A program made the translations under genes and the position numbers. Positions 50,451 to 59,218 of a DNA stretch of 64,000 nucleotides are shown in pieces (the first letter of the stretch is position 1; each line of letters opens with the position of its first letter). The stretch lies in assembly GCF_016612545.1 (NCBI RefSeq), contig NZ_JAENRY010000063.1, positions 1 to 64,000 of the forward strand, read 5' to 3'. Source of the stretch: Streptomyces sp. MBT65 (lineage in GTDB: Bacteria; Actinomycetota; Actinomycetes; Streptomycetales; Streptomycetaceae). Below the pieces are notes generated by a model. It saw nothing but the letters and a program-made list of their open reading frames with translations. It did not search any database and had not been told where the DNA came from.

Positions 50451-51234
50451 CACTCCGTAGCGCCCACCCATGATCCACCGGCCCGATCCCGCCCCCCAGC
50501 GCGAACCCCGCCGCGATCGCCCCCGTGACATACGCCTTCGCCGCAGTCACCGCCTCCGGCACCGAGTCGCCCTTGGCCAGCTGCGAGGCGATCGCCGAGG
50601 CGAGCGTGCAGCCCGTGCCGTGGGTGTGCCGGTTGTCGTACCGGGGTGCGCGCAGCCAGTGTTCCTCGGCGCCGTCGGTCAGCAGATCCACCGCGTCCCC
50701 CGGCAGATGACCGCCCTTGATCAACACCCACCGCGGCCCGTACGCCAGCACGGCCGCCGCGGCCTCCCTGAGCCGCTCCTCCGAGTCGACCCGGACACCG
50801 GTCAACTGCGCCACCTCGTCGAGGTTCGGCGTCGCGACGGTCGCCACGGGCAGCAGTTTCGTGCGTACGGCGTCCAGCGCGGAGTCCGCCAGCAGCGAGT
50901 CCCCGTGCTTCGAGATGCCGACCGGGTCGACGACCGCCGGAGCGTCCGTCCCCGCGAGCAACTCCGCGACCGTCTCGACGAGTTCCGCCGACGCGAGCAT
51001 CCCGGTCTTCACGGCCTGTACGCCGATGTCGTCGACCACACTGCGGTACTGGGCGCGCACCGCCTGTGACGGAAGTTCCCAAGCCCCTTGTACTCCGAGG
51101 GAGTTCTGCGCGGTGACCGCGGTGACGACGCTCATGCCGTGCACCCCGAGCGCGAGCATCGTCTTCAAGTCGGCCTGGATTCCCGCCCCTCCACCGGAGT
51201 CGGAGCCGGCCACCGTCAGCACCAGGGGCTTCAC
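50440..51234 (-). CDS. thiD: Hydroxymethylpyrimidine/phosphomethylpyrimidine kinase
   Basis: 264 residues from GTG 51234, overlapping the thiL stop as GTGA. ThiD features: VLTVAGSDSGGGAGIQADLKT, QNSLGV, VKTGMLAS, VVDPVGISKHGDSLL, ATPNLDEVAQLTG, KGGHLPGDAVDLL and the anion-hole HGTGCTLASAIAS. It phosphorylates HMP twice for thiamine synthesis. Forms a coupled pair with thiL. Ends in the 15-bp repeat. Confidence 0.95.
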   Translation of the reverse strand: MKPLVLTVAGSDSGGGAGIQADLKTMLALGVHGMSVVTAVTAQNSLGVQGAWELPSQAVRAQYRSVVDDIGVQAVKTGMLASAELVETVAELLAGTDAPAVVDPVGISKHGDSLLADSALDAVRTKLLPVATVATPNLDEVAQLTGVRVDSEERLREAAAAVLAYGPRWVLIKGGHLPGDAVDLLTDGAEEHWLRAPRYDNRHTHGTGCTLASAIASQLAKGDSVPEAVTAAKAYVTGAIAAGFALGGGIGPVDHGWALRSADS

Positions 51235-52196
51235 GACTCGATGTCCCCGAAGTGGTCCCAGCCGCCCTTGCTGGTCCACGGCGCCCCGTCGACCGTCACC
51301 TGGGGCAGCGCGGAGGGGTTGAGGACCTCGCCGATGACCTTCCAGCGGGCGGGCAGCTTCACGTCCGGGGCGAAGGTCGCCACGATCGCGTGGTCCTCTC
51401 CCCCGGTGAGCACCCACTGGATGGGGTCGACACCGACGGCCTGCCCGATGTCGTGCATCTGCGTCGGCACGTCGATCGCGCCGGACCGGATGTCGATGCG
51501 CACCTTGCTGGCCTCCGCGATGTGCCCGAGGTCGGCGATCAGCCCGTCGCTCACGTCGCACATCGAGGTCGCCCCGAGCCCGGCCGCCGCCGGACCCGCG
51601 TGGTACGGCGGCTCGGGGCGCCGATGCGCCTCCACGAACGCGCGCGGCGAGCGGAAGCCCCGCGACAGCACCGCGAACCCGGCCGCCGACCAGCCCAGCC
51701 AGCCGGTCACCGCGACCACGTCACCGGGCTGCGCGCCGGCCCGGGTGACCGGCTCCCGGCCGCGCAGATCGCCGAGCGCGGTGATCGACACCATGATCGT
51801 GTCGCCTCGTACGACATCGCCGCCGACCACCGAGGCGCCCGCGACCTGGCACTCGTCGCGCAGCCCGTCCATCAGCTCCATGGGCCAGGTGACCGGGAGT
51901 TCGGCCGGCACGACCAGGCCGAGGAGCAGCGCGGTCGGTACGGCGCCCATCGCGGCGATGTCCGCGAGGTTCTGCGCGGCGGCCTTGCGCCCGACGTCGT
52001 AGGCGGTGGACCAGTCGCGGCGGAAGTGGCGGCCCTCCAGCAGTATGTCGGTGCTCGCCACGACCCTGCGGTCGGGCGCGGCGACGACCGCGGCGTCGTC
52101 GCCGGGGCCGACCCGGACCGCGGGGGTGGTGGTGAGCCGGGAAGTGAGCTCCCTGATGAGCCCGAACTCCCCCAACTCACCGACGGTGCCCTTCAT
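51231..52196 (-). CDS. thiL: Thiamine-monophosphate kinase
   Basis: 321 residues from ATG 52196 (MKGTVGELGEFGLIRELTSRL); the frame opens at 52370 but the extra region is the divergent promoter. ThiL marks: VRVGPGDDAAVV, STDILLEGRHFRRDWSTAYDVGRKAAAQNLADIAAMGAVP, GGDVVRGDT, CDVSDGLIADLGHIAEAS and LTGGEDHAIVATF. It makes thiamine diphosphate from the monophosphate. No TPP riboswitch is apparent in 52197-52399. Confidence 0.95.
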   Translation of the reverse strand: MKGTVGELGEFGLIRELTSRLTTTPAVRVGPGDDAAVVAAPDRRVVASTDILLEGRHFRRDWSTAYDVGRKAAAQNLADIAAMGAVPTALLLGLVVPAELPVTWPMELMDGLRDECQVAGASVVGGDVVRGDTIMVSITALGDLRGREPVTRAGAQPGDVVAVTGWLGWSAAGFAVLSRGFRSPRAFVEAHRRPEPPYHAGPAAAGLGATSMCDVSDGLIADLGHIAEASKVRIDIRSGAIDVPTQMHDIGQAVGVDPIQWVLTGGEDHAIVATFAPDVKLPARWKVIGEVLNPSALPQVTVDGAPWTSKGGWDHFGDIES

Positions 52197-52399
52197 CGTT
52201 CGTCCTCTTCTCGTGACGGCAGCGCCCGGTCGCGAGCCGTCGGTGTGCTCGGTACGGTCGAGGTGACCGTCGACTTCAGTCGTGCCCGTGCCCCGGCACG
52301 GGGGCAAGCGCCTCCGCGGGTCTCCCCGCGGCGAGCGGCGACGCGATACCGTGGCGTTCCTTTTCCCCACATGATCCTCGTGGCCGCCCTGGAGGTTCC

Positions 52400-52633
52400 G
52401 TGGTACAGGCGTACATCCTGATCCAGACGGAGGTCGGCAAGGCGTCGACCGTCGCCGAAACGATCAGCAAGATCCCTGGAGTGATCCAGGCCGAGGACGT
52501 GACAGGACCGTACGACGTGATCGTGCGCGCCCAGGCCGACACGGTCGACGACCTCGGCCGCATGGTGGTCGCCAAAGTCCAGCAAGTGGACGGCATCACC
52601 CGCACCCTGACCTGCCCGGTGGTGCATCTGTAG
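52400..52633 (+). CDS. Stand-alone RAM (Lrp/AsnC ligand-binding) domain protein
   Basis: 77 residues from GTG 52400. The whole protein is a RAM/ACT-like domain: AYILIQTEVGKASTVAETISKIPGVIQAEDVTGPYDVIVRAQADTVDDLGRMVV. No DNA-binding domain, so it cannot regulate alone; it may form mixed octamers with an Lrp protein or sense amino acids. Conserved beside thiL in Streptomyces. Divergent from thiL. Confidence 0.88.
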   Translation: MVQAYILIQTEVGKASTVAETISKIPGVIQAEDVTGPYDVIVRAQADTVDDLGRMVVAKVQQVDGITRTLTCPVVHL

Positions 52634-52653
52634 CCCCCGTCTACCCTTGGCCG

Positions 52654-53145
52654 GTGAACTCTCTCCGTCACCGGCACCGTTCTGTCATCGGGCTGTCCGT
52701 GCTCGCCGCGTTGATCGCCGTCGCGGGCTGCTCCTCAGCAGACGACAGCGTGTCGGCGGCGGTTCCCTCGCCGGGCGCGAAGGTCACCGGGCTGTGCCGG
52801 AACCTGGACAAGATGCTGCCGTCGAAGGTCGACGACCGGGGCCGCCGGGATCCCGAGCCCGCGTCCGCGCTGACCGCGGGCTGGGGGAACCCGGCGATCA
52901 TACTGCGCTGCGGTGTCGTCAGACCCGCCAAGATGAACGACCCGGAGGCCGACGGCGTCGAGGTGAACGGGGTCGGCTGGCTGCTGCAGAAGCAGGAGGA
53001 CGGCTCGTTCCGTTTCACCACGACGCTGCGCAAGGCCTACGTGGAGGTGACCATCCCGAAGGAGCGCACCGGGGACGGCATGGCGCCCCTGGTCGATCTC
53101 GCGAAGGCCGTGAAGAAGGCGATCCCCGAAGGGATCGCCGACTAG
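52654..53145 (+). CDS. DUF3515 family lipoprotein
   Basis: 163 residues from GTG 52654. Type II signal peptide with lipobox IAVAGC (Cys26), then the DUF3515 body (GLCRNLDKMLPSKVDDRGRRDPEPASALTAGWGNPAIILRCG ... CGV). It is exported and lipid-anchored; function unknown. Widely kept next to ddl and the RAM-domain gene in actinobacteria. Convergent with ddl. Confidence 0.85.
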   Translation: MNSLRHRHRSVIGLSVLAALIAVAGCSSADDSVSAAVPSPGAKVTGLCRNLDKMLPSKVDDRGRRDPEPASALTAGWGNPAIILRCGVVRPAKMNDPEADGVEVNGVGWLLQKQEDGSFRFTTTLRKAYVEVTIPKERTGDGMAPLVDLAKAVKKAIPEGIAD

Positions 53146-53164
53146 CGGTACCGGAGCGACCGGC

Positions 53165-54322
53165 TCAGCGCAGCCCGGTCGAGCGGCGCAGGGCCGCCTG
53201 CACCAGGAGGTCCACCAGCTCCCCGTAGGAAACGCCGCTGGCCTGCCACATCTGCGGGTACATCGAGATCGGCGTGAAGCCGGGCATGGTGTTGATCTCG
53301 TTGATGACGAACTCGCCGTCTTCGGTAAGGAAGAAGTCCGCCCGCACCAGCCCCTCGCAGGAGGCCGCGTCGAAGGCGTCCACCGCGAGCCGCTGGACCT
53401 CGGCGGTCTCCTCCGGCGTCAGCGGGGCGGGCACGATACCGGGGGTCGAGTCGATGTACTTCGCCTCGAAGTCGTAGTACGCGTGCTCCTGGGGCGGCGG
53501 GATCTCGGCGGGCACGCTCGCGCGCGGCCCGTCCTCGAACTCCAGCACCCCGCACTCGATCTCGCGGCCACGCAGCGCGGCCTCCACGAGGATCTTCGGG
53601 TCGTGCCGGTGCGCCTCCTCGATCGCCTCGTCGAGTCCGGCCAGGTCGTCGACCTTGGTGATGCCGATCGACGAGCCCGCGCGCGCGGGCTTCACGAACA
53701 GCGGCCAGCCGTGCTCACCCGCGAAGTCGACGATCTTCTTGCGCGCGGCGGACTCGTCCCGCTCCCACTCGCGCGGCCGGATCACCACGTAGGGGCCGAC
53801 CTTGAGGCCGAACGAGGTGAACACCCGCTTCATGTACTCCTTGTCCTGGCCGACGGCCGAGGCGAGCACACCCGCGCCCACGTACGGCACACCGGACAGC
53901 TCCAGAAGTCCCTGGAGGGTGCCGTCCTCGCCGTAGGGGCCGTGCAGGACGGGGAAGACGACGTCGACCTCGCCGAGGGCCTTGGGCACGGATCCCGGTT
54001 CGCTCAGGACGACTTCGCGGTTCCCGGGGTCGAGCGGGAGCACCACACCGCCCTCGCTCGACTCGGTGAGCTGCTCGACGTCGGGCGTACGGCGGTCGGT
54101 GATCGCCATGCGTTCCGGTGCGTCGGCGGTGAGGGCCCAGCGGCCTTCGCGGGTGATGCCGATCGGCAGGACGTCGTACTTGGTCCGGTCGATGGCCCCG
54201 AGGACGGCGCCGGCGGTGACCACGGAGATCCCGTGCTCGGAGCTGCGGCCGCCGAACACGACGGCCACACGCGGCTTGCGAGGCGGCTGCTCAGGGTTCT
54301 GGGAGAGGTTCTCGGTGCTCAT
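53165..54322 (-). CDS. ddlA: D-alanine-D-alanine ligase
   Basis: 385 residues from ATG 54322 (MSTENLSQNPEQPPRKPRVAVVFGGRSSEHGIS). ATP-grasp ligase: HGPYGEDGTLQGLLELSGVPYVG, VKPARAGSSIGI, LVEAALRGREIECGV, EAKYID and DGEFVINEINTMPGFTPISMYP. The residue pattern is that of an ordinary D-Ala-D-Ala ligase, without the His of D-lactate-preferring Van ligases. Supplies the peptidoglycan dipeptide. A 59-base gap follows gpsA, likely cotranscribed. Confidence 0.95.
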   Translation of the reverse strand: MSTENLSQNPEQPPRKPRVAVVFGGRSSEHGISVVTAGAVLGAIDRTKYDVLPIGITREGRWALTADAPERMAITDRRTPDVEQLTESSEGGVVLPLDPGNREVVLSEPGSVPKALGEVDVVFPVLHGPYGEDGTLQGLLELSGVPYVGAGVLASAVGQDKEYMKRVFTSFGLKVGPYVVIRPREWERDESAARKKIVDFAGEHGWPLFVKPARAGSSIGITKVDDLAGLDEAIEEAHRHDPKILVEAALRGREIECGVLEFEDGPRASVPAEIPPPQEHAYYDFEAKYIDSTPGIVPAPLTPEETAEVQRLAVDAFDAASCEGLVRADFFLTEDGEFVINEINTMPGFTPISMYPQMWQASGVSYGELVDLLVQAALRRSTGLR

Positions 54323-54381
54323 ATCGCGATGAGAGTACCCGGTGGTACCGCTTTGAGTCAGCGTCCGTTGACCCGCGTTGC

Positions 54382-55392
54382 TCACCGTCGCTCGGGCTTC
54401 GCGCTGCGCGACATCAGCTCCTTGAGGGCGACCACCGGCGGCTTCCCCTCGTGCACGATCTCGAAGACCGTCTCCGTGATCGGCATGTCGACGTCGTGTC
54501 TGCGGGCCAAGTCCAGCACGGACTCACAGGACTTGACGCCCTCCGCGGTCTGCTTGGTGACCGCGATCGTCTCCTGGAGGGTCATCCCCTTGCCGAGGTT
54601 CGTACCGAAGGTGTGGTTGCGCGAGAGCGGCGAGGAGCAGGTCGCCACCAGGTCGCCCAGGCCCGCGAGCCCGGAGAAGGTGAGCGGATCCGCGCCCATC
54701 GCGATGCCGAGCCGGGTCGTCTCGACGAGCCCGCGGGTGATCAGCGAACCCTTGGCGTTGTCCCCGAGCCCCATGCCGTCCGCGATGCCGACGGCGAGCC
54801 CGATCACGTTCTTCACCGCGCCGCCGAGCTCGCAGCCCACGACATCGGTGATGGTGTACGGCCTGAAGTATGGGGTGTGGCAGGCGGCTTGGAGCCGGCG
54901 GGCCACGGCCTCGTCGGTGCAGGCGACCACCGCGGCGGCCGGCATCCGGGAGGCGATCTCCCGCGCGAGGTTGGGCCCGGAGACCACGGCGATTCGGTCC
55001 CGGCCGACCTTGGCGACGTCCTCGATGACCTCGCTCATCCGCATGACGGAGCCGAGCTCGACGCCCTTCATGAGCGAGACGAGGACCGTGTCGGGCGCCA
55101 ACAGGGGTGCCCATTCGGCCAAGTTGGCGCGCAGCGTCTGCGAAGGGACCGACAGGACGGTGAAGTCGGCGCCGTCGGCGGCCTCGGCGGGGTCGGTGGT
55201 GGCCCGCAGGTTCTCCGGGAGTTCGACGCCGGGGAAGTAATCGGGGTTCGTACGCGTGGAGTTGATGGCCTCCACGACCTCCGCGCGACGCCCCCACAGC
55301 GTGACCTCGCAGCCCGCGTCGGCGAGCACCATGCCGAACGCCGTGCCCCACGAACCGGCGCTGAATACGGCCGCCTTGACCGGCTTGCTCAC
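54382..55392 (-). CDS. gpsA: Glycerol-3-phosphate dehydrogenase [NAD(P)+]
   Basis: 336 residues from GTG 55392, overlapping the plsC stop as GTGA. The dinucleotide fold opens VFSAGSWGTAFGMVLADAG (usual GxGxWG with Ser for one Gly), then KGVE, SGPNLAREIA, ELGGAVKNVIGLAVGIADG with the catalytic Lys, and GLAGLGDLVATCSSPLSRNHTFG. Makes sn-glycerol-3-phosphate for phospholipids. Coupled to plsC in one pathway. Confidence 0.95.
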   Translation of the reverse strand: MSKPVKAAVFSAGSWGTAFGMVLADAGCEVTLWGRRAEVVEAINSTRTNPDYFPGVELPENLRATTDPAEAADGADFTVLSVPSQTLRANLAEWAPLLAPDTVLVSLMKGVELGSVMRMSEVIEDVAKVGRDRIAVVSGPNLAREIASRMPAAAVVACTDEAVARRLQAACHTPYFRPYTITDVVGCELGGAVKNVIGLAVGIADGMGLGDNAKGSLITRGLVETTRLGIAMGADPLTFSGLAGLGDLVATCSSPLSRNHTFGTNLGKGMTLQETIAVTKQTAEGVKSCESVLDLARRHDVDMPITETVFEIVHEGKPPVVALKELMSRSAKPERR

Positions 55393-56198
55393 GTGCCCTG
55401 CCCCTCTTCCTGCTCGACCCTCGGCTCGCTCGCCGACTCGGTCCGAGACTCCAACTCGTGGGTTTCCGCGGCCGTTCGGCGCCGCTGCTCGATCCGCTCG
55501 CGGCGCGGGTCGTAGGGCGTCACGGGCGCCTTCGTGCCGCGGATCTGCTCCAACAGGCGGGTGATGTCGGCCATGATGACCTCGGTCGCCTCCTTGAGGA
55601 GGTCCGGGCTCATCTCCTTGCCGTAGAACCGCGTGAGGTCGACCGGCGGGCCCGCGAGCACATGGCTGGTCTTGCGCGGAAGGACGCGCAGCTTCTTGGC
55701 GTACGGCGGGAGCAGTTCGTTGGCGCCCCACTGGGCCACGGGAATCACCGGGCACTGGGTCTGAAGGGCCACCCGCGCGGCGCCGGTCTTTGCGGTCATA
55801 GGCCATTGGTCGGGGTCCCGGGTGATCGTTCCCTCGGGATAGAACGCGACGCACTCGCCTCGCTCCACGGCGTCGATCGCGGCGCGGAAGGCACTCAACG
55901 CGTCCGTGGTCTCGCGGTAGACGGGGATCTGTCCGGTGCCGCGCATCGCGGCACCCACGAATCCCTTCCCGAAAAGACTGCTCTTCGCCAGGAATCGCGG
56001 AACACGTCCGGTGTTGTACTGAAAGTGTCCGTATGCGAAGGGGTCCACTTGTGAATTGTGGTTCACCGCGGTGATAAACCCGCCCTCGGCCGGAATGTGT
56101 TCCATTCCACCCCAGTCCCGCTTGATCAGAAGCACCAGCGGCGGTTTGCAGAGGACCGCTGCGAAGCGGTACCAGAACCCGATTCTGCGGCGGGGCAC
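55389..56198 (-). CDS. plsC: 1-acyl-sn-glycerol-3-phosphate acyltransferase (PlsC-like)
   Basis: 269 residues from GTG 56198, with GAGGAAGG upstream; longer frames cross the promoter. Catalytic H-x4-D is NHNSQVDPFAYG, and the glycerophosphate-binding FYPEGTIT and VPVAQWGANELLPP follow. Residue run FAAVLCKPPLVLLIKRDW suggests a membrane-surface helix. It acylates lysophosphatidate. The last 40 residues are charged and repetitive (ERIEQRRRTAAETHELESRTES). Divergent from cofC. Confidence 0.92.
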   Translation of the reverse strand: MPRRRIGFWYRFAAVLCKPPLVLLIKRDWGGMEHIPAEGGFITAVNHNSQVDPFAYGHFQYNTGRVPRFLAKSSLFGKGFVGAAMRGTGQIPVYRETTDALSAFRAAIDAVERGECVAFYPEGTITRDPDQWPMTAKTGAARVALQTQCPVIPVAQWGANELLPPYAKKLRVLPRKTSHVLAGPPVDLTRFYGKEMSPDLLKEATEVIMADITRLLEQIRGTKAPVTPYDPRRERIEQRRRTAAETHELESRTESASEPRVEQEEGQGT

Positions 56199-56342
56199 GC
56201 GAACACCTTCCTCTAGGACCTGGGGGGCCGCACAAGTGTCGCCCCAGGCCGCCGGTCTGTCGAGAACACCGTACGCCCCGCCACCGACACCGCCAGGGGT
56301 GCCGGGTGACAATGGCCGCGACAAGAGAGGGACGGAACGCCC

Positions 56343-56981
56343 GTGCAGTGGACCTTGGTCATACCCCTGAAGCCTCTGGCGCGAGCCAAGAGCAGGCTCT
56401 CGGACACCGCGGGCGACGGGCTGCGCCCGGGCCTGGCCCTCGCCTTCGCCCAGGACACCGTGGCGGCCGCGCTGGCCTGCCCGGCGGTCCGCGATGTGGT
56501 GGTCGTCACGGACGACGCCCTGGCCGGCCGCGAACTCGCCGCGCTGGGCGCCCGTATCGTCGCGGACGAGCCGGGAGGCGGCCTGAACGCCGCGCTGCGG
56601 CACGCGGCGGCGGTCGTGCGGGTTTCCCGCCCCGAAAGCGCGGTCGCGGCCCTGAACGCCGATCTGCCGGCGCTGCGGCCGGCGGAATTGGCCCGGGTCC
56701 TGGACGCGGCCGCCGAATTCCCCCGCGCTTTTCTCCCGGACGCGGCCACAATCGGTACCACGTTGCTCACCGCCCGAGAGGGCCGCGAATTGCGCCCGGC
56801 TTTCGGCACGGATTCCCGCGCCCGCCATCACGCCTCCGGGGCGGTCGAACTCACCCTGGACGCGGTGGATTCCGTACGGCAGGACGTGGACACCGGCGAG
56901 GACCTGCGGGCGGCGCTGACCCTCGGGGTCGGACCGCGCACGGCGGAAGCGGCGGCGGGGCTGCTGATTCCCGGGCAGTAG
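56343..56981 (+). CDS. cofC: Phosphoenolpyruvate/2-phospholactate guanylyltransferase CofC (FbiD)
   Basis: 212 residues from GTG 56343. CofC features: WTLVIPLKPLARAKSRLSD, DVVVVTDDALAGRELAALGARIVADEPGGGLNAALRHA, AALNADLPALRPAEL, DAATIGTTLLTAREG, FGTDSRARHHASGAVEL. It makes the GDP/phospho intermediate that becomes coenzyme F420; in mycobacteria the substrate is phosphoenolpyruvate. The F420 partners are not in this window. Followed 29 bases later by a small unknown gene. Confidence 0.93.
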   Translation: MQWTLVIPLKPLARAKSRLSDTAGDGLRPGLALAFAQDTVAAALACPAVRDVVVVTDDALAGRELAALGARIVADEPGGGLNAALRHAAAVVRVSRPESAVAALNADLPALRPAELARVLDAAAEFPRAFLPDAATIGTTLLTAREGRELRPAFGTDSRARHHASGAVELTLDAVDSVRQDVDTGEDLRAALTLGVGPRTAEAAAGLLIPGQ

Positions 56982-57010
56982 CCGGCGGTCGGCGGCAGTA
57001 GGCTGCGGCC

Positions 57011-57214
57011 ATGCAGGCGACCGCTTACACCTACGACGCCGGGACCCGTACCGGCAGTGTGCTGCTCGACGACGGCACCCCGGTGTCCTTCGACGCCGCC
57101 GCGTTCGACGCGGGCGGACTGCGGCTGCTGCGGCCGGGACAGCGGGTGCGGATCGAGACCGAGGGGCCCAGGGACGGGCTCAGGGTCACGCTGGTGACAC
57201 TGCAGACCTTCTGA
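57011..57214 (+). CDS. Small conserved OB-fold-like protein, 67 residues
   Basis: ATG 57011 gives MQATAYTYDAGTRTGSVLLDDGTPVSFDAAAFDAGGLRLLRPGQRVRIETEG. Length, strand-rich pattern and the LLRPGQRVRIE segment resemble cold-shock-like OB folds, but the RNA-binding aromatic motifs are absent. Clean high-GC3 frame and placement after cofC support it. No function known to me. Confidence 0.72.
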   Translation: MQATAYTYDAGTRTGSVLLDDGTPVSFDAAAFDAGGLRLLRPGQRVRIETEGPRDGLRVTLVTLQTF

Positions 57215-57282
57215 GCGCCTGCGTCCCGTACGGGACGTACGAGACCGTCTGAACGCCCTTACAGGGGCCGTGAATACGCCGC

Positions 57283-57311
57283 GGGCCGGACTCCCAGAGG
57301 GAGTCCGGCCC
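57283..57311. terminator. Bidirectional terminator between the OB-fold gene and hup
   Basis: GGGCCGGACTCCC (57283-57295) pairs exactly with GGGAGTCCGGCCC (57299-57311) around a 3-base loop, between convergent genes. Confidence 0.85.
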
Positions 57312-57338
57312 GGCGCGTGAGTGCCCTGCGCCCCGTGA

Positions 57339-57974
57339 CTAGCGGGTGGCGGTGGCCTTCTTGGCGGTGGTCTTGCGCGCCGTCGACTTCTTGGCGGGGG
57401 CCTTGGTGGCCGTCGCCTTCTTGGCCGGGGCCTTCTTGGCGGTGCCGGTGGCCTTCTTGGCCGCCGTCTTCTTGGCCGTCGCCGTGGTCTTCTTGGCGGT
57501 CGCCTTCTTGGCCGTGGCCTTCTTGGCGACGGTCTTCTTGGCGACCGTCTTCTTCGCCACGGTCTTCTTGGCCGTCGCGGTGGCCTTCTTGGCGGTGGTC
57601 TTCTTGGCCGCGGCCTTCTTGACCGTCGCCGAAGCGGTGCCGCTCAGGCTGCCCTTGGGCGCCTTCTTGACGGCGACCTCGCCACCGCGCGGGAGCTTCT
57701 TCGAGCCGCTCACCAGGTCCTTGAAACCCTGGCCCGCACGGAAGCGCGGCACGGAGGTCTTCTTGACCCGAACCCGCTCGCCCGTCTGGGGGTTGCGGGC
57801 GTAACGGGCCGGACGGTCGACCTTCTCGAACGAACCGAAACCGGTGACCGAAACCCGGTCCCCATTGACGACGGCACGGACGACGGCGTCCAGAACCGCG
57901 TCGACCGCCTCGGCGGCCTGCTGACGGCCACCGACCTTGTCCGCAATCGCTTCTACGAGCTGCGCCTTGTTCAC
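57339..57974 (-). CDS. hupS: HU-family nucleoid protein with lysine-rich tail (HupS type)
   Basis: 211 residues from GTG 57974. Residues 1-90 are a normal HU (MNKAQLVEAIADKVGGRQQAAEAVDAVLDAVV ... GFGSFEKVDRPARYARNPQTGE). Then a histone-H1-like tail of about 110 residues of KKAT/KKTV/AKK repeats. This is the two-domain HupS, which in S. coelicolor is made in sporulating hyphae and shapes spore nucleoids and pigment. The repetitive DNA of the tail (about 57345-57620) can look like a repeat array but is codon-level. AT-rich promoter upstream with GTATATAT near 58038. Confidence 0.95.
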   Translation of the reverse strand: MNKAQLVEAIADKVGGRQQAAEAVDAVLDAVVRAVVNGDRVSVTGFGSFEKVDRPARYARNPQTGERVRVKKTSVPRFRAGQGFKDLVSGSKKLPRGGEVAVKKAPKGSLSGTASATVKKAAAKKTTAKKATATAKKTVAKKTVAKKTVAKKATAKKATAKKTTATAKKTAAKKATGTAKKAPAKKATATKAPAKKSTARKTTAKKATATR

Positions 57975-58112
57975 GTCTTCCCCTTCGGAGACATTGCCGG
58001 AACGAAACTGCTCCGGCTTTTTCGCACGTTAGGCAGATATATACCGCAAATCAAACACGAAACGGGCTTATCACCCGTGCGCCGCAACGAACTCGGCTGT
58101 CCTGGACTTGTT

Positions 58113-58343
58113 TCAGCGTTCCTCTTCCGGGAATCGACCCGCGTCGAGGTCCGCCGTGAACCGGTCCAGCCGCCTTGTCGCGTCGGCGAGATCGTGCTTG
58201 GCCGCGGCCGTAATGACCAGCAGCTTCCGGGCCAGCGCCATCCGTACGCCCTCCGGGACTTGCAGTGCGCGCACTCTTGTGTGCGCTTCCTTGAGTTGGT
58301 CCGCGACTGCCGCATAGAGCTTGAGTTGGCCGTCGTGTTCCAT
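58113..58343 (-). CDS. Conserved hypothetical helical protein, 76 residues
   Basis: ATG 58343 opens MEHDGQLKLYAAVADQLKEAHTRVRALQVPEGVRMALARKLLVITAAAKHD and ends RFTADLDAGRFPEEER. All-helical, without membrane segment. A longer frame to 58526 crosses AT-richer promoter DNA. It sits between hup and leuD in Streptomyces generally; no function known to me. A hairpin at 58531-58559 separates it from leuD. Confidence 0.75.
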   Translation of the reverse strand: MEHDGQLKLYAAVADQLKEAHTRVRALQVPEGVRMALARKLLVITAAAKHDLADATRRLDRFTADLDAGRFPEEER

Positions 58344-58530
58344 GCACAGATTGTGCCATCTGGGGCGAGTTGTCGCCTGCGGGGGTAGCAACTGGTCCCT
58401 CAAACAGCGTGGCCGAGCCCGGCGGCAGCCTTGGCTCAAAGCTGCGCCTACCCAGTCAACACCCTGTCTAACACAGGGAGTTGAGCAAAGCGTTGCAGGC
58501 GCGCAGGGCCGTTCGGGTGCAGACATGGCT

Positions 58531-58559
58531 GTACCCCCAATCGTGGCGATCGGGGGTAC
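58531..58559 (-). terminator. Hairpin downstream of leuD
   Basis: GTACCCCCAATCG (58531-58543) pairs with 58547-58559 with one mismatch and only three loop bases. It lies 60 bases past the leuD stop and probably ends leuC-leuD transcription. Confidence 0.65.
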
Positions 58560-58619
58560 AGACGGGGTGTCGCGTGGCCGAATCTCGACCGGGGGAAGGC
58601 CTCGTGGGAGGGCTTTGGG

Positions 58620-59213
58620 TCAGACCTGGACCGTCCGCGGCTTGTACGAGGGGCGCTTGGCCTCGTACGCGGAGATGTCGCCCTCGTTCTGGAGGGTGAT
58701 GGAGATGTCGTCCAGGCCGTTCAGCAGCCGCCAGCGGGCGTTCTCGTCGAGTTCGAAGGCGGCGGTGATGCCTTCGGCGCGCACCTCGCGGGCCTCCAGG
58801 TCGACGGTGATCTCGGCGTGCGGGTCCTTCTCGGAGAGGTCCTGGAGCGCGTCCACGATCTTCTGCTCCAGAACGACCGTGAGCAGGCCGTTCTTCAGCG
58901 AGTTGCCGCGGAAGATGTCGGCGAACCGGGAGGAGATGACGGCCTTGAAGCCGTAGTTCTGCAGCGCCCACACGGCATGCTCGCGGGAGGAGCCGGTGCC
59001 GAAGTCGGGGCCGGCCACCAGAACCGTCGCGCCCTTGCGCTCAGGGCGGTTGAGGACGAAGTTCTCGTCCTTGCGCCAGGCCTCGAACAGCCCGTCCTCG
59101 AACCCGTCCCGGGTCACCTTCTTGAGCCAGTGGGCGGGGATGATCTGGTCGGTGTCCACGTTGCTGCGGCGCAGCGGGACGGCCCGGCCGGTGTGCGTGG
59201 TGAATGCTTCCAT
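58620..59213 (-). CDS. leuD: 3-isopropylmalate dehydratase small subunit
   Basis: 197 residues. LeuD swivel domain: HTGRAVPLRRSNVDTDQIIPAHWLK, DFGTGSSREHAVWALQNYGFKAVISSRFADIFRGNSLKNGLL. With LeuC it isomerises 2- to 3-isopropylmalate. Starts five bases after leuC, same operon. Confidence 0.97.
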   Translation of the reverse strand: MEAFTTHTGRAVPLRRSNVDTDQIIPAHWLKKVTRDGFEDGLFEAWRKDENFVLNRPERKGATVLVAGPDFGTGSSREHAVWALQNYGFKAVISSRFADIFRGNSLKNGLLTVVLEQKIVDALQDLSEKDPHAEITVDLEAREVRAEGITAAFELDENARWRLLNGLDDISITLQNEGDISAYEAKRPSYKPRTVQV

Positions 59214-59218
59214 GACTC

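Noticed and set aside
52197..52399. Possible TPP riboswitch before thiL-thiD
   Set aside because: I found no CUGAGA-type thi-box words in the leader.
57345..57620. Regular repeats resembling a CRISPR or satellite array
   Set aside because: They are the Lys-Ala codon repeats of the HupS tail, with no unique spacers.
58344..58526. Longer form of the 76-residue helical protein
   Set aside because: The added codons are Cys/Arg-rich, lower in third-position GC and look like promoter DNA.
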